Assembly: GCF_050003625.1 (NCBI RefSeq)
Contig: NC_134398.1
Location: 203,967,313-204,031,312, forward strand
Length of the DNA: 64,000 bases
DNA from: Haematobia irritans
Taxonomy: Eukaryota > Arthropoda > Insecta > Diptera > Muscidae
Direction: 5' to 3'
Under the pieces are notes generated by a model. The model saw only the letters and a list, made by a program, of their open reading frames with translations, was not told the DNA's origin and did no database searches. Made by a program: the position numbers and the translations under genes. Of the stretch, positions 1 to 11,960 are shown piece by piece (position 1 is the stretch's first letter; each line of letters opens with the position of its first letter).

Positions 1-345
1 GCCCGTTTTTGGATTGCTCACACTCACGCACGCTCACGAATGAATTCGTAACATTCACGCACGAAGGTTTTTATTGATTCACGCTCACTCACGTTCACGA
101 ACCAAAATCCTGCAAAGATAAACACTCACGATTGCAGAATAGTGACTACCGCACGCCCACGACGGGATATATCAACTCACGCACGTTCACGAACAACAAA
201 CTTATTCACGCACACTCACGATTCGAAAAAAAAACTACTCACGCACGTTCACGAACAATGAAACGTACATCCACACACTCACGATTCATAAAAAAACTAT
301 TCACGCACGCTCACGATGTAAAATGCAACTCACGAAGGTTCACGA
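1..345. repeat. TCACGCACG/TTCACGAA short tandem repeat, left part of a TIR element
   Basis: The stretch is built from degenerate 15-25 bp units of the type 'TCACGCACGTTCACGAA'. The same units, in the other orientation, fill 1910-2463, 16761-17307 and 55743-56244. In the two complete copies the units are the interior of a short TIR element. This block is therefore read as the left half of such an element, cut by the window edge and by the DINE-1-like insertion that follows. The short ORF at 132-350 is only a reading of the repeat. Confidence 0.7.
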
Positions 346-401
346 TTTAGCGATGTCCGTCTGTCTGTTCGATTTAGCGATGTTCGTCTGTCTGTCTGGC
401 T

Positions 402-435
<34 letters not shown>

Positions 436-1907
436 CTGTCTGTTCATGTATTTTTGTGCGCAAAGTACAGGTCGCAGTTTAAGTCCGATCGTCCTCAAAT
501 TTGGCATAGGGTCGTTTTTTGGGACAAAGACAATCGCTATTGATTTTGGAAAAAATCGGTTCAGATTTAGATATAGCTGCCATATATATTTATCCCCGAT
601 CTGGTCATAATTGGCGTATTTATCAACCGATGTTCTTCAAATTCAGTACATCCGAATATTTTATGAGTCTCGAAAAACTTGCAAAATATCAGCTAAATCG
701 GTTCAGATTTAGATATAGCTCCCATATATATCTTTCGTCCGATTTAGACTCATATGAACAAAGAGGCCAAAGGTTACTACCGATTTTCGTGAAATTTTGC
801 ATAAAGAGTAGAATTGACATTCTACCAATGCTTGGTAAATTTGATTGAAATCGGTTCAGATTTTGATATAGCTCCCATATATATCTTTCGTCCGATTTGC
901 ACTTATATGCCCTCAAAAGCCAGAGTTTTGCCGTGATTTAGTTCAAATTTTGCACAGGGAGTACGTTTAATAGTATCGATAAGTGTACCAAATTTGGTTG
1001 AAATCGGTTCAAATTTAGATATAGCTCCCATATATATCTTTCGCCCGATTTATACTCAAATGACTACGGGGGCCAAAGTTAACTATGCATGTCAAATTTA
1101 GTCGAAATCAGTTCAGATTATATATAGCTCCCATTATATGTACACCAGAGTTGGGGAAATATGGTAGACTGTTTCATATTTTAGACCTATTTTCAATGAG
1201 ATTTTCCTCTAATTGACTGGATAGTTTCCTCAGAGAATATATTTAATATGATATTTAAGAGTGTCAAGTTTGATCTAATTTGGTTCAGATTTAGATAAAG
1301 CCTCCATATATTCGTTTTTCCGGTTTATACAAATATGGCAAAAATTCCCACACTTGACACAAAATTCTGTGATGATTTCCCCATATCTTAGTCATATCCT
1401 AAACACTGTAATGCCAGAATTTCCACAGAACGGTTGAGTTTTAAATAAGGCTCCAAGTCGCCCGACTTGACCAAATAATATATCATAACCCATACTTGAC
1501 TATATATCTTGGCGGGATCTAACCAATATCCCTGTAAAGTCGCCACTGCTAAGTATCAAAAATTGTAAATATTACTAAAATTGCCCTATATCTCGAATAC
1601 ATATGTATCACCTGATCAATCATAAATGCTCTTTTGTATAATTGCATTAAAATTTCTCTCGCTTCATATTTCTCATATTTTTTTACTATGTTAACATTGT
1701 GTTTCATCCCAGGGCGTTAGCCGATTTAAATTGTAATTCTAGAGTTTTTGTAAAAGTACAAAAAATTGTCTCCATTAAAAGTATTTGTATCTGGAAATGC
1801 AAACCTTTATATAGCTCCCAGCAAATTTGAAGTGGTTGAGAGTCTACATAGTGGTGAAGGGTATAATATAGTCGGCTCCGCCCGACTTTAGACTTTACTT
1901 ACTTGTT
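345..1907 (+). mobile_element. DINE-1/INE-1-like (mini-me, Helentron-type) non-autonomous element, copy A
   Basis: A (GTCT/GTCC)n microsatellite at about 358-440 is followed by several diverged units centred on 'GGTTCAGATTTAGATATAGC' and 'CCCATATATAT'. The right end is an A/T-rich tail ending 'GTCGGCTCCGCCCGACTTTA' then ACTTACTTGTT. GTCY and TA proto-microsatellites with a conserved core are the known hallmarks of mini-me/DINE-1 elements of flies, which are non-autonomous Helitron relatives. The element sits inside the TCACG repeat, so it is younger than that element. No coding capacity is credible. Confidence 0.65.
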
Positions 1908-1909
1908 CA

Positions 1910-2463
1910 TACATAATTTTTATCGTGAGCAAGACGTTTTTGTAAATATAATTTTTGTCGTGAGCGTAAATAGGCTCGTGAACATGTCATTTCTCGTGAG
2001 GGTGAATTATTTCGTGAATGTGAATTTTTTCGTGAACGTGAATTTCATCGTGAGCGTGAATTTTTCGTGAATGTGAGTTTCTTCGTGAGCGTGAATTTTC
2101 TCGTGAGCGTGAATTTTTCGTGAACGTGAATGTCATCGTGAGTGTGAAGTTTTCGTGAATGTGAATTTCTTCGTGAACGTGAATTTCTTCGTGAGCGTGA
2201 ATTTTGTCGTGAGCGTGAATTTTTCGTGAATGTGAATTTTTTCGTGAACGTGAATTTTGTCGTGAGCGTGATTTTAAAAAAACTTTACTCACGCACATTC
2301 ACGAACAGAATTTGATGTTCACGCACGATCACGCACGACACATTTTTGTTCAGTCCCATTCACGCACATTCACGTGATTTGGTCAAAATTTCATTCACGA
2401 ATCACGTGACTCACGCGTGAATCACGCGTGTCACGAAAATTTCGTGTCACGCGCACACCTCTA
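1910..2463. mobile_element. Right part of hAT-like TIR element with CGTGA tandem repeats
   Basis: Dense CGTGAnn repeats run to a terminus 'GTCACGCGCACACCTCTA' at 2463. This is the same terminus as at 17307 and, with one change, 56244. Together with 1-345 it forms one element split by the DINE-1-like copy A. Its left terminus is outside the window, so the target duplication cannot be checked. The 103-codon reverse ORF (1987-2298) is a repeat reading rich in His/Ser/Arg, not a gene. Confidence 0.6.
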
Positions 2464-2769
2464 TCTCACACCACACTGTCTACTTCACAGAGCTGTGTGG
2501 GGCTAGTCTAAGATATTTTGACTATTGTGAATCCTAGTAACATTTATGTTAAATTTTGGTTTAGATCCCCACACACTAATACTAGCACATTTAATTTCTA
2601 GTACCACAGCGTTGCCAATATCGGACATCTGTGTCAAAAGCTGTTTGTTAGTTGCATAGATTAAAAATAAACCAAGGAAATAAGAGCATGTTTTCGTAAA
2701 AAAGTAACCGTGAAAACAAGTGATTTTCAGCTTGAAAACTAACTTATTACCTTTAAAGCTGAAATCTAA

Positions 2770-5700
2770 CACTTTTTTTCTACTTCTACAAACAATTCAA
2801 AAAATTTAAATTAAAATTAAAAAAATGTTGATTAAATAAATAAAACAAATGAAATGAAAAAAAATGAAAATTATAGAAAGATCAAATTAATGTTTCGTAA
2901 TTGCATCGATTAAATTTGAATAAATTAAAATAATTTTAAATTGTGACCAATAAATAAAACTAAAGCTTATTAACAAAAATTGTAAATAAATTTTACCTAA
3001 TCAAAACATTTTTATGAAAGAATTATATTAAAATTATTATATATTATAAATTTTATATTATTATCAAATTTGAAATTAAAATAAAAGTTTCGAAATTTAA
3101 TCGAGTAAATTTTAATAAAATAAAAATTTGATCGAGTAAATTTTAATAAAAAAAAAAACCAAATAAAATAAAATGAAAATTAAAATTTTAACAAAATAGA
3201 ATACAAATTTTCAATTTTAAATCGATTAAATTTATTAAATAAAAATAATATTTAAATAATTAAGTTATTTTAAACTGTGGATTCGTTGACCAAATTAAAC
3301 TAAAATAATTTTATTTTGAATTATACATAAAAAAATCAAAATGTTAATTTAAATTAAATTATAAATTAAATTAAAATTAAACTGTGGAAATAAATAATAT
3401 TAATTAATTTAAACTGATTAGATTTAAATAAAACAAGAATTATTAATTATCTAAAAAACGAAATAAAACAAAATGAGAATTAAAATTTTAAAAAATAAAC
3501 TACAAATATTTAAATCAATTAAATTAAAATTTATTAAATAAAAATAATATATAAATAATTAGTTATAAGTTATTTAAGTTATTTTAAATTGTTGATTCGT
3601 TTACAAAATTAAACTAAAATAAATTAAAATAAAATATAAATAAAAAACTCAAAATATGAATTTAAATTTAAATTAAATTATAAAATAAATTAAATTAAAT
3701 TTCAACTGTGGAAATAAATAATATTATTTCAATTAAAATGATTTTTTAATATTTAAATTATTTTAAATAACGGACAATGCACTAAAATTAAATCCAAATA
3801 ACAAAAATTATAAATAAATGTAACTTTAGTAAAACCTTTTTATAAATTAATTATATAAAAAATAAATTTCCGAAATTTCGAAATTAAATTAAACTTAAAC
3901 GACTAAATTTAAATAAAATAAATTTAAATAAACTCAAAATGTGAATTTAAATTTAAATTAAATTATAAAATAAATTAAATTAAATTTCAACTGTGGAAAT
4001 AAATAATATTATTTCAATTAAAATGATTTTTTAATATTTAAATTATTTTAAATAACGGACAATGCACTAAAATTAAATCCAAATAACAAAAAATGTAAAT
4101 AAGTGTAACCTTAGTAAAACCTTCTTATAAATTAATTATATACAAAAAACGAAGTAAAACAAACTTAAATTAAAGTATAAAACATTAAAAATAAATTTCC
4201 GAAATTAAACTTTCGAAATTAAATTAAAATTAAATGACTAAATTTAAATTAAATAAATTAAACTAAAATAAAATAACAAATTTTTATAAAAACAAAAAAC
4301 GAAATAAAACAAAATGTGAATTTAAAGTATAAATTAAATTATAAAAAATTAAAATTAATTTAAGAAATTATTATTTTTTAATTTAAATAAAAAAAATTAA
4401 AATAATTTTTAAATATTTAAATTATTTTAAATTGTGGACAACAAATAAAATTTAATACAATTCAGATAAATTGTAAATAAATTTTGTTATATTTAAATTA
4501 TTTTAAATAATGGACAATACAAAATAATTAAATCCATATAATAAAAATTGCAAATAAATGTAACCTTCGTAAAACCTCTTTATAAATTATTTATATAAAA
4601 AAAACGATATAAAGTAAATGTGAATTACTATTTAAATTATATTATAAAACATTAAACATAAATTTCCGAAATTAAATTAAAATTAAACGACTAATTTTAA
4701 ATAAAATAAATTAAAATAAAATAATAAATTTTTATAAAAAAAAAACGAAATAAAACAAAATGTGAATTTAATATATAAATTAAATTATAAAAAATTAAAA
4801 TCAATTTTTCGAAATTATTATTTTTTAATTTAAATAAAATAAATCAAAATAATTTTTAAATATTTAAATTATTTTAAATTGTGGACAACAAATAAAATTT
4901 AATACAATTCAGATAATTTGTAAATAAATTTTGTTGTATTTAAATTATTTTAAATAATGGGCAATACAAAATAATTAAATCCAAATAATAAAAATTGCAA
5001 ATAAATGTAACCTTAGTAAAACCTATTTATAAATTATTTATATAAAAAAAAACGAAATAAAGTAAATGTGAATTACTATTTAAATTAAATTATAAAACAT
5101 TAAAAATACATTTCCCAAATTAAACTTTCGAAATTAAATTAATATTAAACGACTAATTTTAAATAAAATAAATTAAAATAAAATAACAAATTTTTATAAA
5201 AAAAAAACGAAATAAAACAAAATGTGAATTTAATATATAAATTAAATTATAAAAAATTAAAATTAATTTTTCGAAATTATTATTTTTTAATTTAAATAAA
5301 ATAAATCAAAATAATTTTTTAAATATTTAAATTATTTTAAATTGTGGACAACAAATAAAATTTAATACAATTCAGATAAATTGTAAATAAATTTTGTTAT
5401 ATTTAAATTATTTTAAATAATGGGCAATACAAAATAATTAAATCCAAATAATAAAAATTGCAAATAAATGTAACCTTAGTAAAACCTATTTATAAATTAT
5501 TTATATAAAAAAACGAAATAAAGTAAATGTGAATTGCTATTTAAATTAAATTATAAAACATTAAAAATAAATTATAAATAAAAAAATAAATAAAATAAAT
5601 TAAACTAAAATAAAATAACAATTTTTATAAAAAAAAATGTGAATTTAAAATATAAATTAAATTATAAAAAATTAAAATTAGTTTTTCGAAATTATTTTTT

Positions 5701-5940
5701 TTTAATTTAAATAAAATAAATTAAAATAATTTTGAAATATTTAAATTATTTCAAATTGTGGACGAAAAATAAAATTTAATACAATTCAGATAAATTGCAA
5801 ATAAATTTAACCTAAACATTTTCGTAAATTTTATCAATAATATTAAAACCAAAGAAATAAGGCAAAATTAGTTTTGAAATATAAAAATTAAACTAAAGGT
5901 TTTGAAAGATTTAAATCAAATAAAATAAATTATGTTAATT
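2770..5940. repeat. AT-rich tract with 0.28 and about 0.45 kb tandem units
   Basis: About 3.2 kb of nearly pure A/T with few G or C. A unit beginning 'AAATTGTGGACAACAAATAA' recurs at about 4431, 4878, 5341 and, diverged, 5754, giving spacings near 450 bp. A second unit, marked by 'AAATAACGGACAATGCACTA', recurs at about 3770 and 4053. There are no ORFs of note. The tract lies directly downstream of the splice donor of the minus-strand exon at 5993-6208, so it is probably intronic. It could also be a locally amplified transposon remnant. Confidence 0.6.
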
Positions 5941-5992
5941 TACATTTATTTTCTTATTGGTTATTACACTCAGAAAAAAAGACTCCACTTAC

Positions 5993-6208
5993 CATCACCC
6001 TTTGGCGTGGTCTTCCAAGCATAGCCCCACGTTGTAAAGCATTATCACTGCCTGCATCACTTTCTTGCCTTGAAACTACGGATCTAACACTATCCAATGT
6101 GCTTCCTCGACTGGGTATACGTTCCATCTTGATATTGTTGGGGGTTGGTTTAATATCTGCAGCTCCTGCCAAAACATTCACAGAAATTTCCTCATCGTAA
6201 TAGTTCAT
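5993..6208 (-). CDS. Probable first coding exon of an unrecognised minus-strand gene
   Basis: Read on the minus strand, an ATG at 6208 opens 72 codons that end exactly at a strong splice donor (GTAAGTGG, 5992 downwards), in phase 0. An in-frame TAG lies about 25 codons upstream with no other ATG between, which favours this start. The context is TCAACCATGA. The peptide begins MNYYDEEISVNVL, is hydrophilic and Ser/Arg-rich in the second half (PSRGSTLDSVRSVVSRQESD), and looks like a cytosolic N-terminal tail with phosphorylatable serines. Composition is far less AT-rich than the flanks. Remaining exons would lie below position 2770 or outside the window. I do not recognise the family. An internal exon is the alternative, since a weak acceptor-like CTACAG lies upstream. 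Confidence 0.5.
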
Positions 6209-6209
6209 G

Positions 6210-6945
6210 GTTGACAAACCAATTCCACTAAGCGAGCAATAATGAATGCGATGAATAGCTGTAGCGAAATATAGCTTCCAGGACTATGAGTTGGTTTAAT
6301 TTAAAACTAAACTTCTTTTGTTTTGCCTTCAGAATTTCCTCTTATGTTTTTGTTTGTCTATTGGTGATCCTTATGTGCTTATAGCTTCTTTTGATTTTTT
6401 TATTTGCGATATATATTTCCTATTTTCCCGTGGCCAGAAAAGGTTTTAATTTCGTTTATTTTATTTGGCTTTCGGAGTCAATTATATCCAAAGACCTTAT
6501 ATGACAAAAATAAAATATCACAATTTGACAATATAAATATTTCCGTGATTTCTTTGGCTGTTTTTATTTTAGGCTTGTCGAGAAGGTTTATCCACAATTG
6601 CATACAATTGACGTTGCCTTGGAAACGTATACCGCCATGAAGTTACCTTGGCAATGAAGGACTATGCATGTGTCCTTAGGTAGAAGAAATTGGTGATAGT
6701 ATGTTTTTAGTTTAAGTTCTTATTCCATTCACCTTAAGTTTAAGAGTAAAAATATTGAGTTTTCAAAATAAAAAAGTCGTCAATTAAATTAAAAAAAAAA
6801 TAAGAAAAAAATAATAACGGAGATTTTTATATTGAGTTTTCAAAAATAAAAAAATCAAATAAAATTTAAAAAACCGGAGATTTCTATATTTCCATAAAAA
6901 TTATTTTTTTATTTCATAATTATTTTAGTAGTAATAAGTTTTTTT
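6210..6945. other. Intergenic or 5' flank of the minus-strand exon
   Basis: AT-rich sequence without convincing ORFs or repeats. If the exon at 5993-6208 is the first coding exon, its 5' UTR and promoter should lie here, but no clear TATA or initiator could be singled out. Confidence 0.35.
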
Positions 6946-8015
6946 TTATACCCTAAACCACATAGTGGTCAGGGTATAATAAGTTTGATCGGCCAAAAAA
7001 TGTGCCTACCAGAAATATTGATTTTAGACCCCATAAAATATATACCGATCGACTCAGAATCACCTCCTGAGTCGATTTAGCGCTTGGTGTCCGTCCGTCC
7101 GTCTGTCCATGTATTTGTTGTTCACAGGATTCCGGTCGCAATTATTATCCGATTTTGATGAAATTTGGTTTTTTGGGCACAAGGACGAACGCTATTGAAT
7201 TTGGAAGAAATCGGATCAAATTTAGATATAGCTCCCATATATATGTATCGCCCGATTTCGACAAATGGGGTCACGTTGCGCTTTTTTTTCAAACGGATCG
7301 TCACCAAATTTGGCAAAAAGTAATCTTTTCCATCGCCCTTCAAGTCTGTAAAATTTTATCCAAATCGGTTCAGATTTAGATATAGCTCTCATATATATGT
7401 ATCGCCCGATTTTCCCAAATTTGGCCACAAAACCTTTATTTATCAACCGATCTTACTCAAAGTTGGCTAAATATAATCTTCTATAGCACTAACTATATGT
7501 GCTCAAAATCATCGAAATCGGTTCAGATTTAGCTATAGTTCCCATATATATGTACCGCCCGATTTTTCTAAATTTGGCCATAAAACCCTTATTTATCAAC
7601 CGATCTTACCCAAATTTGGCTAAATGTAGTCTTCTATAGCACTAACTATATGTGCAAAAAATCATCGAAATCGGTTCAGATTTAGATATAGCTCCCATAT
7701 ATATGTATAGCCCGATTTTCCCAAATTTGGCCATAGAACCCTTATTTATTAACCGATCTTACTAAAAGTTGGCTAGATCCAGTCCTCTATAGTACTAACT
7801 ATATGTGCAAAATTTCATCGAAATCGGTTCAAATTTAGATATAGCTCTCATATATGTATCGCCCGATTTTGAAAAATTCGCCCTTATAACCTTATGTTTT
7901 ACCATACAGGCCTCATTTCGTAACTGATCTTACTCAAATCTTGCACAAGGTAACCTTTTGTGGTATTAATCAAACCCGCAAAATATTATGCAAATTGGTT
8001 CAGATTTAGATATAC

Positions 8016-8305
8016 ACAGAAAAAAATTTCACGAAAAATTTTCCAATTAAAATTTTAATTGAGTTTTAAAAAATTTTAAATTAAAAATTTAATTGAGTCA
8101 ACAAATTTGTTAATTGAAATAAAAATCAATCACACAAATTAATAGTATCAATTAAATATTTAATTGGATCAATTAATTTTTTAATTGACTGTCAATTAAT
8201 TTTTTAATTGATACTATCATTTCTGTGATTGAAGACATTTCAATTAAAAAATTAATTGGATCAATTAATTTCGTGATAGAATCAGAAAAATTTTTTTTGT
8301 GTGTA
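8016..8305. mobile_element. Tc1/mariner-type MITE with TA target duplication
   Basis: The ends are CACAGAAAAAAATTTCACG and, inverted, AAATTTTTTTTGTGTG, with an interior of repeated TTAATTGA motifs. It interrupts the DINE-1 unit 'TTTAGATATAGCTCCCAT' exactly at a TA, which is present on both sides, as expected for a Tc1/mariner-type insertion. A related element lies at 30324-30697. Confidence 0.65.
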
Positions 8306-8565
8306 GCTTCCATATATATGCATCGCTCGATTTTCCCAAATTTGGCCATAGTACTCTTATTTATTAACCAATATTACTCAAATTTCAAATTTTGATGTAC
8401 TAGCCGATCGTACTTATACGTACTTGTAGCTCTTACATAAGAATATTGCTCGATTTTTACAAATTTGTATTTATTACCCACACTAATTTAACGATTTTCT
8501 CTTTTTTTAATAATGGGCTCAATATTAGTGGCATACTAATTCCGTAGGCGCAATATCAACACAGC

Positions 8566-9164
8566 CAGTGTTGCTAGAAGTAGGGGAAATTCCCTATATG
8601 TAGGGTTTTTCTAATATTTTGCGTCTTGTAGGGACGTAGGAGGAAATTAGAAGCCGGCAAGGCTTGATCTTTAACAATGTGTGGTAAACTTTATTCCTGT
8701 AGAAAATTTTGTCAACATTTTATTTCGATAGAAATTTTTTTCAAAATATTATTTCTATAAAAAATTTTCTCAAAATTTTATTTCTGTGGAATTTTTTCTC
8801 AAAATTTTATTTCTATAGAATTTATTGTCAAAATTTCTATAGAAAAATTTCTCACAAATATTTGTTTATAGAAACTTTTTCCAAAATTTTATTTTTATAG
8901 AGATTTAACAAAAAAGATTACTAATTTGGGTAGAATTCTACCAACTGTGGCAACTGTGGTGGTATTACAAATTTATATTCTAAGTTATATACGTTGCATA
9001 TTCATGTTTTAAGATAATAAAGTACATAGTACCATTTTTGTTTTGTAAATTTTTTTAAATTTAACGAAAAATATAGTAGGGAAAATTGTTTGGGAATGTA
9101 TGTGAAAGTAGGGAACTTTTGTTGTCCTTGTAGGGTAAACCGAACATTTTCCCTGGCAACATTG
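8566..9164. mobile_element. TIR element (CAGTGTTGC ends) with internal 29-bp repeats
   Basis: The left end CAGTGTTGCTAGAAG and the right end, inverted, CAATGTTGCCAGGG form imperfect terminal inverted repeats; both are followed inwards by GGGAAA and a pyrimidine-rich CCCTA block. hAT-like ends of this kind are common in insects. The interior holds a short array of the 29-bp TTTCTATAGAAA satellite (about 8700-8905). An 8-bp target duplication was not evident. Confidence 0.5.
8700..8905 (+). repeat. 29-bp satellite, short diverged array
   Basis: About seven diverged copies of the 29-bp unit (AAAATTTT, TATTTCTATAGAAA). It is located inside the TIR element at 8566-9164. The 63-codon ORF across it is a repeat reading. 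Confidence 0.6.
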
Positions 9165-9357
9165 ACTATGAGCTATAGTCAGATTGACACAAAATACCCG
9201 TAGACATGTACCCCTTAATTTTCTTAAATATGCAACTGCGGTTTATCTCCCAGACCTATTTGTTACCCCACAATTGCTTATGATTACTAATTCTGTAATG
9301 GTGGTTTAGGGTATGATATAGTCGGCCCCGCCCGACTTTCTACTTTACTTACTTGTT

Positions 9358-10560
9358 TTTTAATATATAAGTTTAATCTGTCCATTGTTTTTGTAGCAGT
9401 TGTTCTCACTTTTTTTCTAAATCACTAAAAGAATTTTTTATTTATTTCTCATTTTTAAAAATATTTAACTTTACTTATTCTTTGTTTTTCTCGATTAGAA
9501 TTTATTATTGCTAGTTTTTTTTTCTCATTTTTAATTTTGGTAAAATATTTATATATGTAAAGTTACTTTTGTAGTATTTTTTGTAAACATTTTCTATTGG
9601 CCTAAAAGCTTGGTTATTTTTACAATAAATATAAAATGAAATAAAAAATAAATTTCGGCTATAGAAAATTATGAAGAAAAAACATAAAAATTAAAGGTCA
9701 GCAATATCAACAAGAAAATTAAGTTTTGACAATTTTAATTTTTAGGAAAATTAACAAAAAAAAATGCCATAAATTGGAATTGAACCTATTAAACTTTCCA
9801 TGCAAGGTGTCACTCGAAACATTTCACTTTATGGAAAAACCTAATTTAAAAAAAAAAAAAAACAAATTAAAATAAATGAACCTGTATAACAATAAATTTC
9901 CATTTAATTTCTGTCCCACAAATCATCCTTATTTATCAAATCGTCCTATGGGAAAATACTAATCCTCTCTTCCTGGTCTATGAAAGGGAAAAAAGTTATA
10001 TCATAAAAATTTCCACTTTTTTCACCAGTTGCCTAAATATAAAATTTTCTATAAAATAAAATGAATTTCTCATCCTTTTGTTCACTATGCTTGGGCTTAT
10101 TTCATTTCATATAAAATTTCAGTTTTTCTCTTTCACATCTATAGGAACTTTGTTCCATTACTAGGATGGATGAATAAATGGCTTGAAAGTGTTAGTTGAT
10201 TAGGAGGATAAATTGCACAGTACATCAAGTATGGATTATAGAAAAGTAAAATAAAAAATCCCTAAGAAAAATCAGATGTATAGTTCCATAAAACTATACA
10301 GAGACCTTTGGAACTACAGAATCACCACTGTGATCTACGAACCTACTGTTTCCCCTGTATGTCATAATGCCTGGTACTAATAGGTATTTTTAGTTAATAT
10401 TGTATCACAATGGACTGAATAGCCTAAAATAAATCGGGATGCCACTTTAACCCAATCTAACTGTTTCCCCAGTCAGACCATCGGATATACAGTTCCCCCA
10501 TGGGAATCTTGGAATTCGTGGCCTTATAAGATTGTTGGGTGTTAACTTTTCTGATTTGAA
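9358..10560. other. Unassigned AT-rich intergenic sequence
   Basis: No ORF, RNA gene or repeat could be supported here. Confidence 0.3.
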
Positions 10561-11132
10561 CAAAATTTCTCCATTATTTGTTTGTTAATTTCATGAGATT
10601 TTTATGAAATTTGTCGCATTATAATTTTTTTTTTGAAATCTGCAGCAAAGAAATTGTGTCGTATGAGACAATTTTTGTGAAATTATATATTGTTTTTTTA
10701 AATCTGCAGCAACGAAATTGCGTCGTATGAGACTATTTTTGTGAAATTTGTCGCATGCGATATATATTTCTTTTTGGTAAAATTTTGAAGAACTATTTTT
10801 ATTAATTTTTTTGTGAAATTTGTAGCATGAGACAATTTTTTGTCAAATGTGTCGCGTGCGAAAGTTTTTGAAGAAATGTGTCACATGAGATAATTTTGTT
10901 GGTGAAATGTTGCACAATGCGAAAAATGTATGTAATTTGTCACATGGAACATTATTTAGGTGTAGAAATATTTTGGTGATGTTTGTCGGTTCCGATATAA
11001 TAAATTTTGTGGCATGAAACTCCAGACCTTTTTCAAACCAAACTCATCAACTCTGTAGAAATTAAATTTTCAATCTCTAAAAAAAAAGCTTTAGCAAAAA
11101 GCTACCGGTGATGACATAATAATTCCAAAGGT

Positions 11133-11960
11133 TCTAATAAGAGTCTTTGTAGACTCTCTAATAAGAGTCTTTGTAGACTCCCCCATTAAGAATCTTTGTA
11201 GTCTCGCCAATAACGAGACTTTTTAGACTCCTAGGTTAGGTTAGGTTAGATTAGGTGGCAGCCCGATGTATCAGGCTCACTTAGACTATTCAGTCCATTG
11301 CGATACCACATTGTTGAACTTCTCTCTTATCACTGAGTGCTGCCCGATTCCATGTTAAGCTCAATGACAAGGGACCTCCTTTTTATAACCGAGTCCGAAC
11401 GGCGTTCCACATTGCAGTGAAACCACTTCGAGAAGTTTTGAAACCCTTAGAAATGCCACCAGCATTACTGAAGTGGGTTAATCCACCGTTGAAAAACTTT
11501 TAGGTGTTCGGTCGAAGCAGAAATCGAACCCACGACCTTGTGTATGCAAGGCGGGCATGCTAACCATTGCACCACGGTGGAATGGTTAGCATATAATAAG
11601 AGACTTTCTAGACTCTTTAATATGAGTCGTTGTGGACTCTCTAATAAGAATCGTTGTTGACTCTCTAATAACGACTCTTATAGACTCTCCAATATGAATC
11701 TTTGTAGACTCTCTAATAAGATATAGACTAGCCTTGAAGTCTCGTTATGGGCCAGTCTACTAAGTCTTGTGTACTCAGCAATAATAGTCGTTGTAGACTC
11801 TCTAATAAGAGCCTTTGTAGACCGTCTAATAAGAGACTCTAATCTTTATAGGCTCTCCAATAAGGGTCTTTGTAGACTCGCCCATAACGATACTTTTTAG
11901 ATTCTCCAATAAGAGTCTTTCTAGCCTCTCTAATAAGAGACTCTCTAATAAGAGTCTTTG
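11133..11960. repeat. About 24-bp tandem repeat TAATAAGAGTCTTTGTAGAC
   Basis: The unit 'TAATAAGAGTCTTTGTAGAC' plus TCTC is repeated about 20 times with substitutions and small indels, on both sides of the SINE at 11232-11582. The block is embedded in the GAAATTTGTCGCATG repeat field, so it arose or was inserted after it. Confidence 0.65.
11232..11582 (-). mobile_element. tRNA-derived SINE, full length or nearly so
   Basis: On the minus strand the head reads CCGTGGTGCAATGGTTAGCA, an RNA polymerase III A-box-like stretch (11559-11574). About 30 bp later comes GGTCGTGGGTTCGATTTC (11519-11537), a good B box (GGTTCGANNC). The body runs about 270 bp and ends in a short (ACCTA)n-type tail at 11232-11255. 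A-box and B-box spacing and the simple-sequence 3' tail are the defining layout of tRNA-derived SINEs. A truncated copy of the same body is at 15952-16031, and diverged copies are likely near 20890 and 21800-21930. Confidence 0.7.

Larger units (their letters stand above)
6945..9357 (+). mobile_element. DINE-1-like element, copy B, with two nested insertions
   Basis: The left end reads TATACCCTAAACCACATAGTGG, followed by the core 'ATTTTAGACCCCATAAAATA' and 'GTCCGTCCGTCCGTCTGTCC' (about 7088). Then come at least five units of roughly 150 bp, each with 'CGGTTCAGATTTAGATATAG' and 'CCCATATATATGTA'. The right end is TTTAGGGTATGATATAGTCGG plus the GGCCCCGCCCGACTTT hairpin and ACTTACTTG. Two TIR elements (8016-8305 and about 8566-9164) are inserted within it. 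The short overlapping ORFs on both strands are readings of the repeats. Confidence 0.65.

Noticed and set aside
1..345. Telomere-like repeat
   Set aside because: The TCACGCACG units are the interior of a TIR element also found with complete termini at 16761-17307 and 55743-56244.
2770..5940. Mitochondrial control-region-like insertion
   Set aside because: Only AT richness supports this. No mitochondrial tRNA, rRNA or protein sequence was seen, and the block has its own tandem structure.
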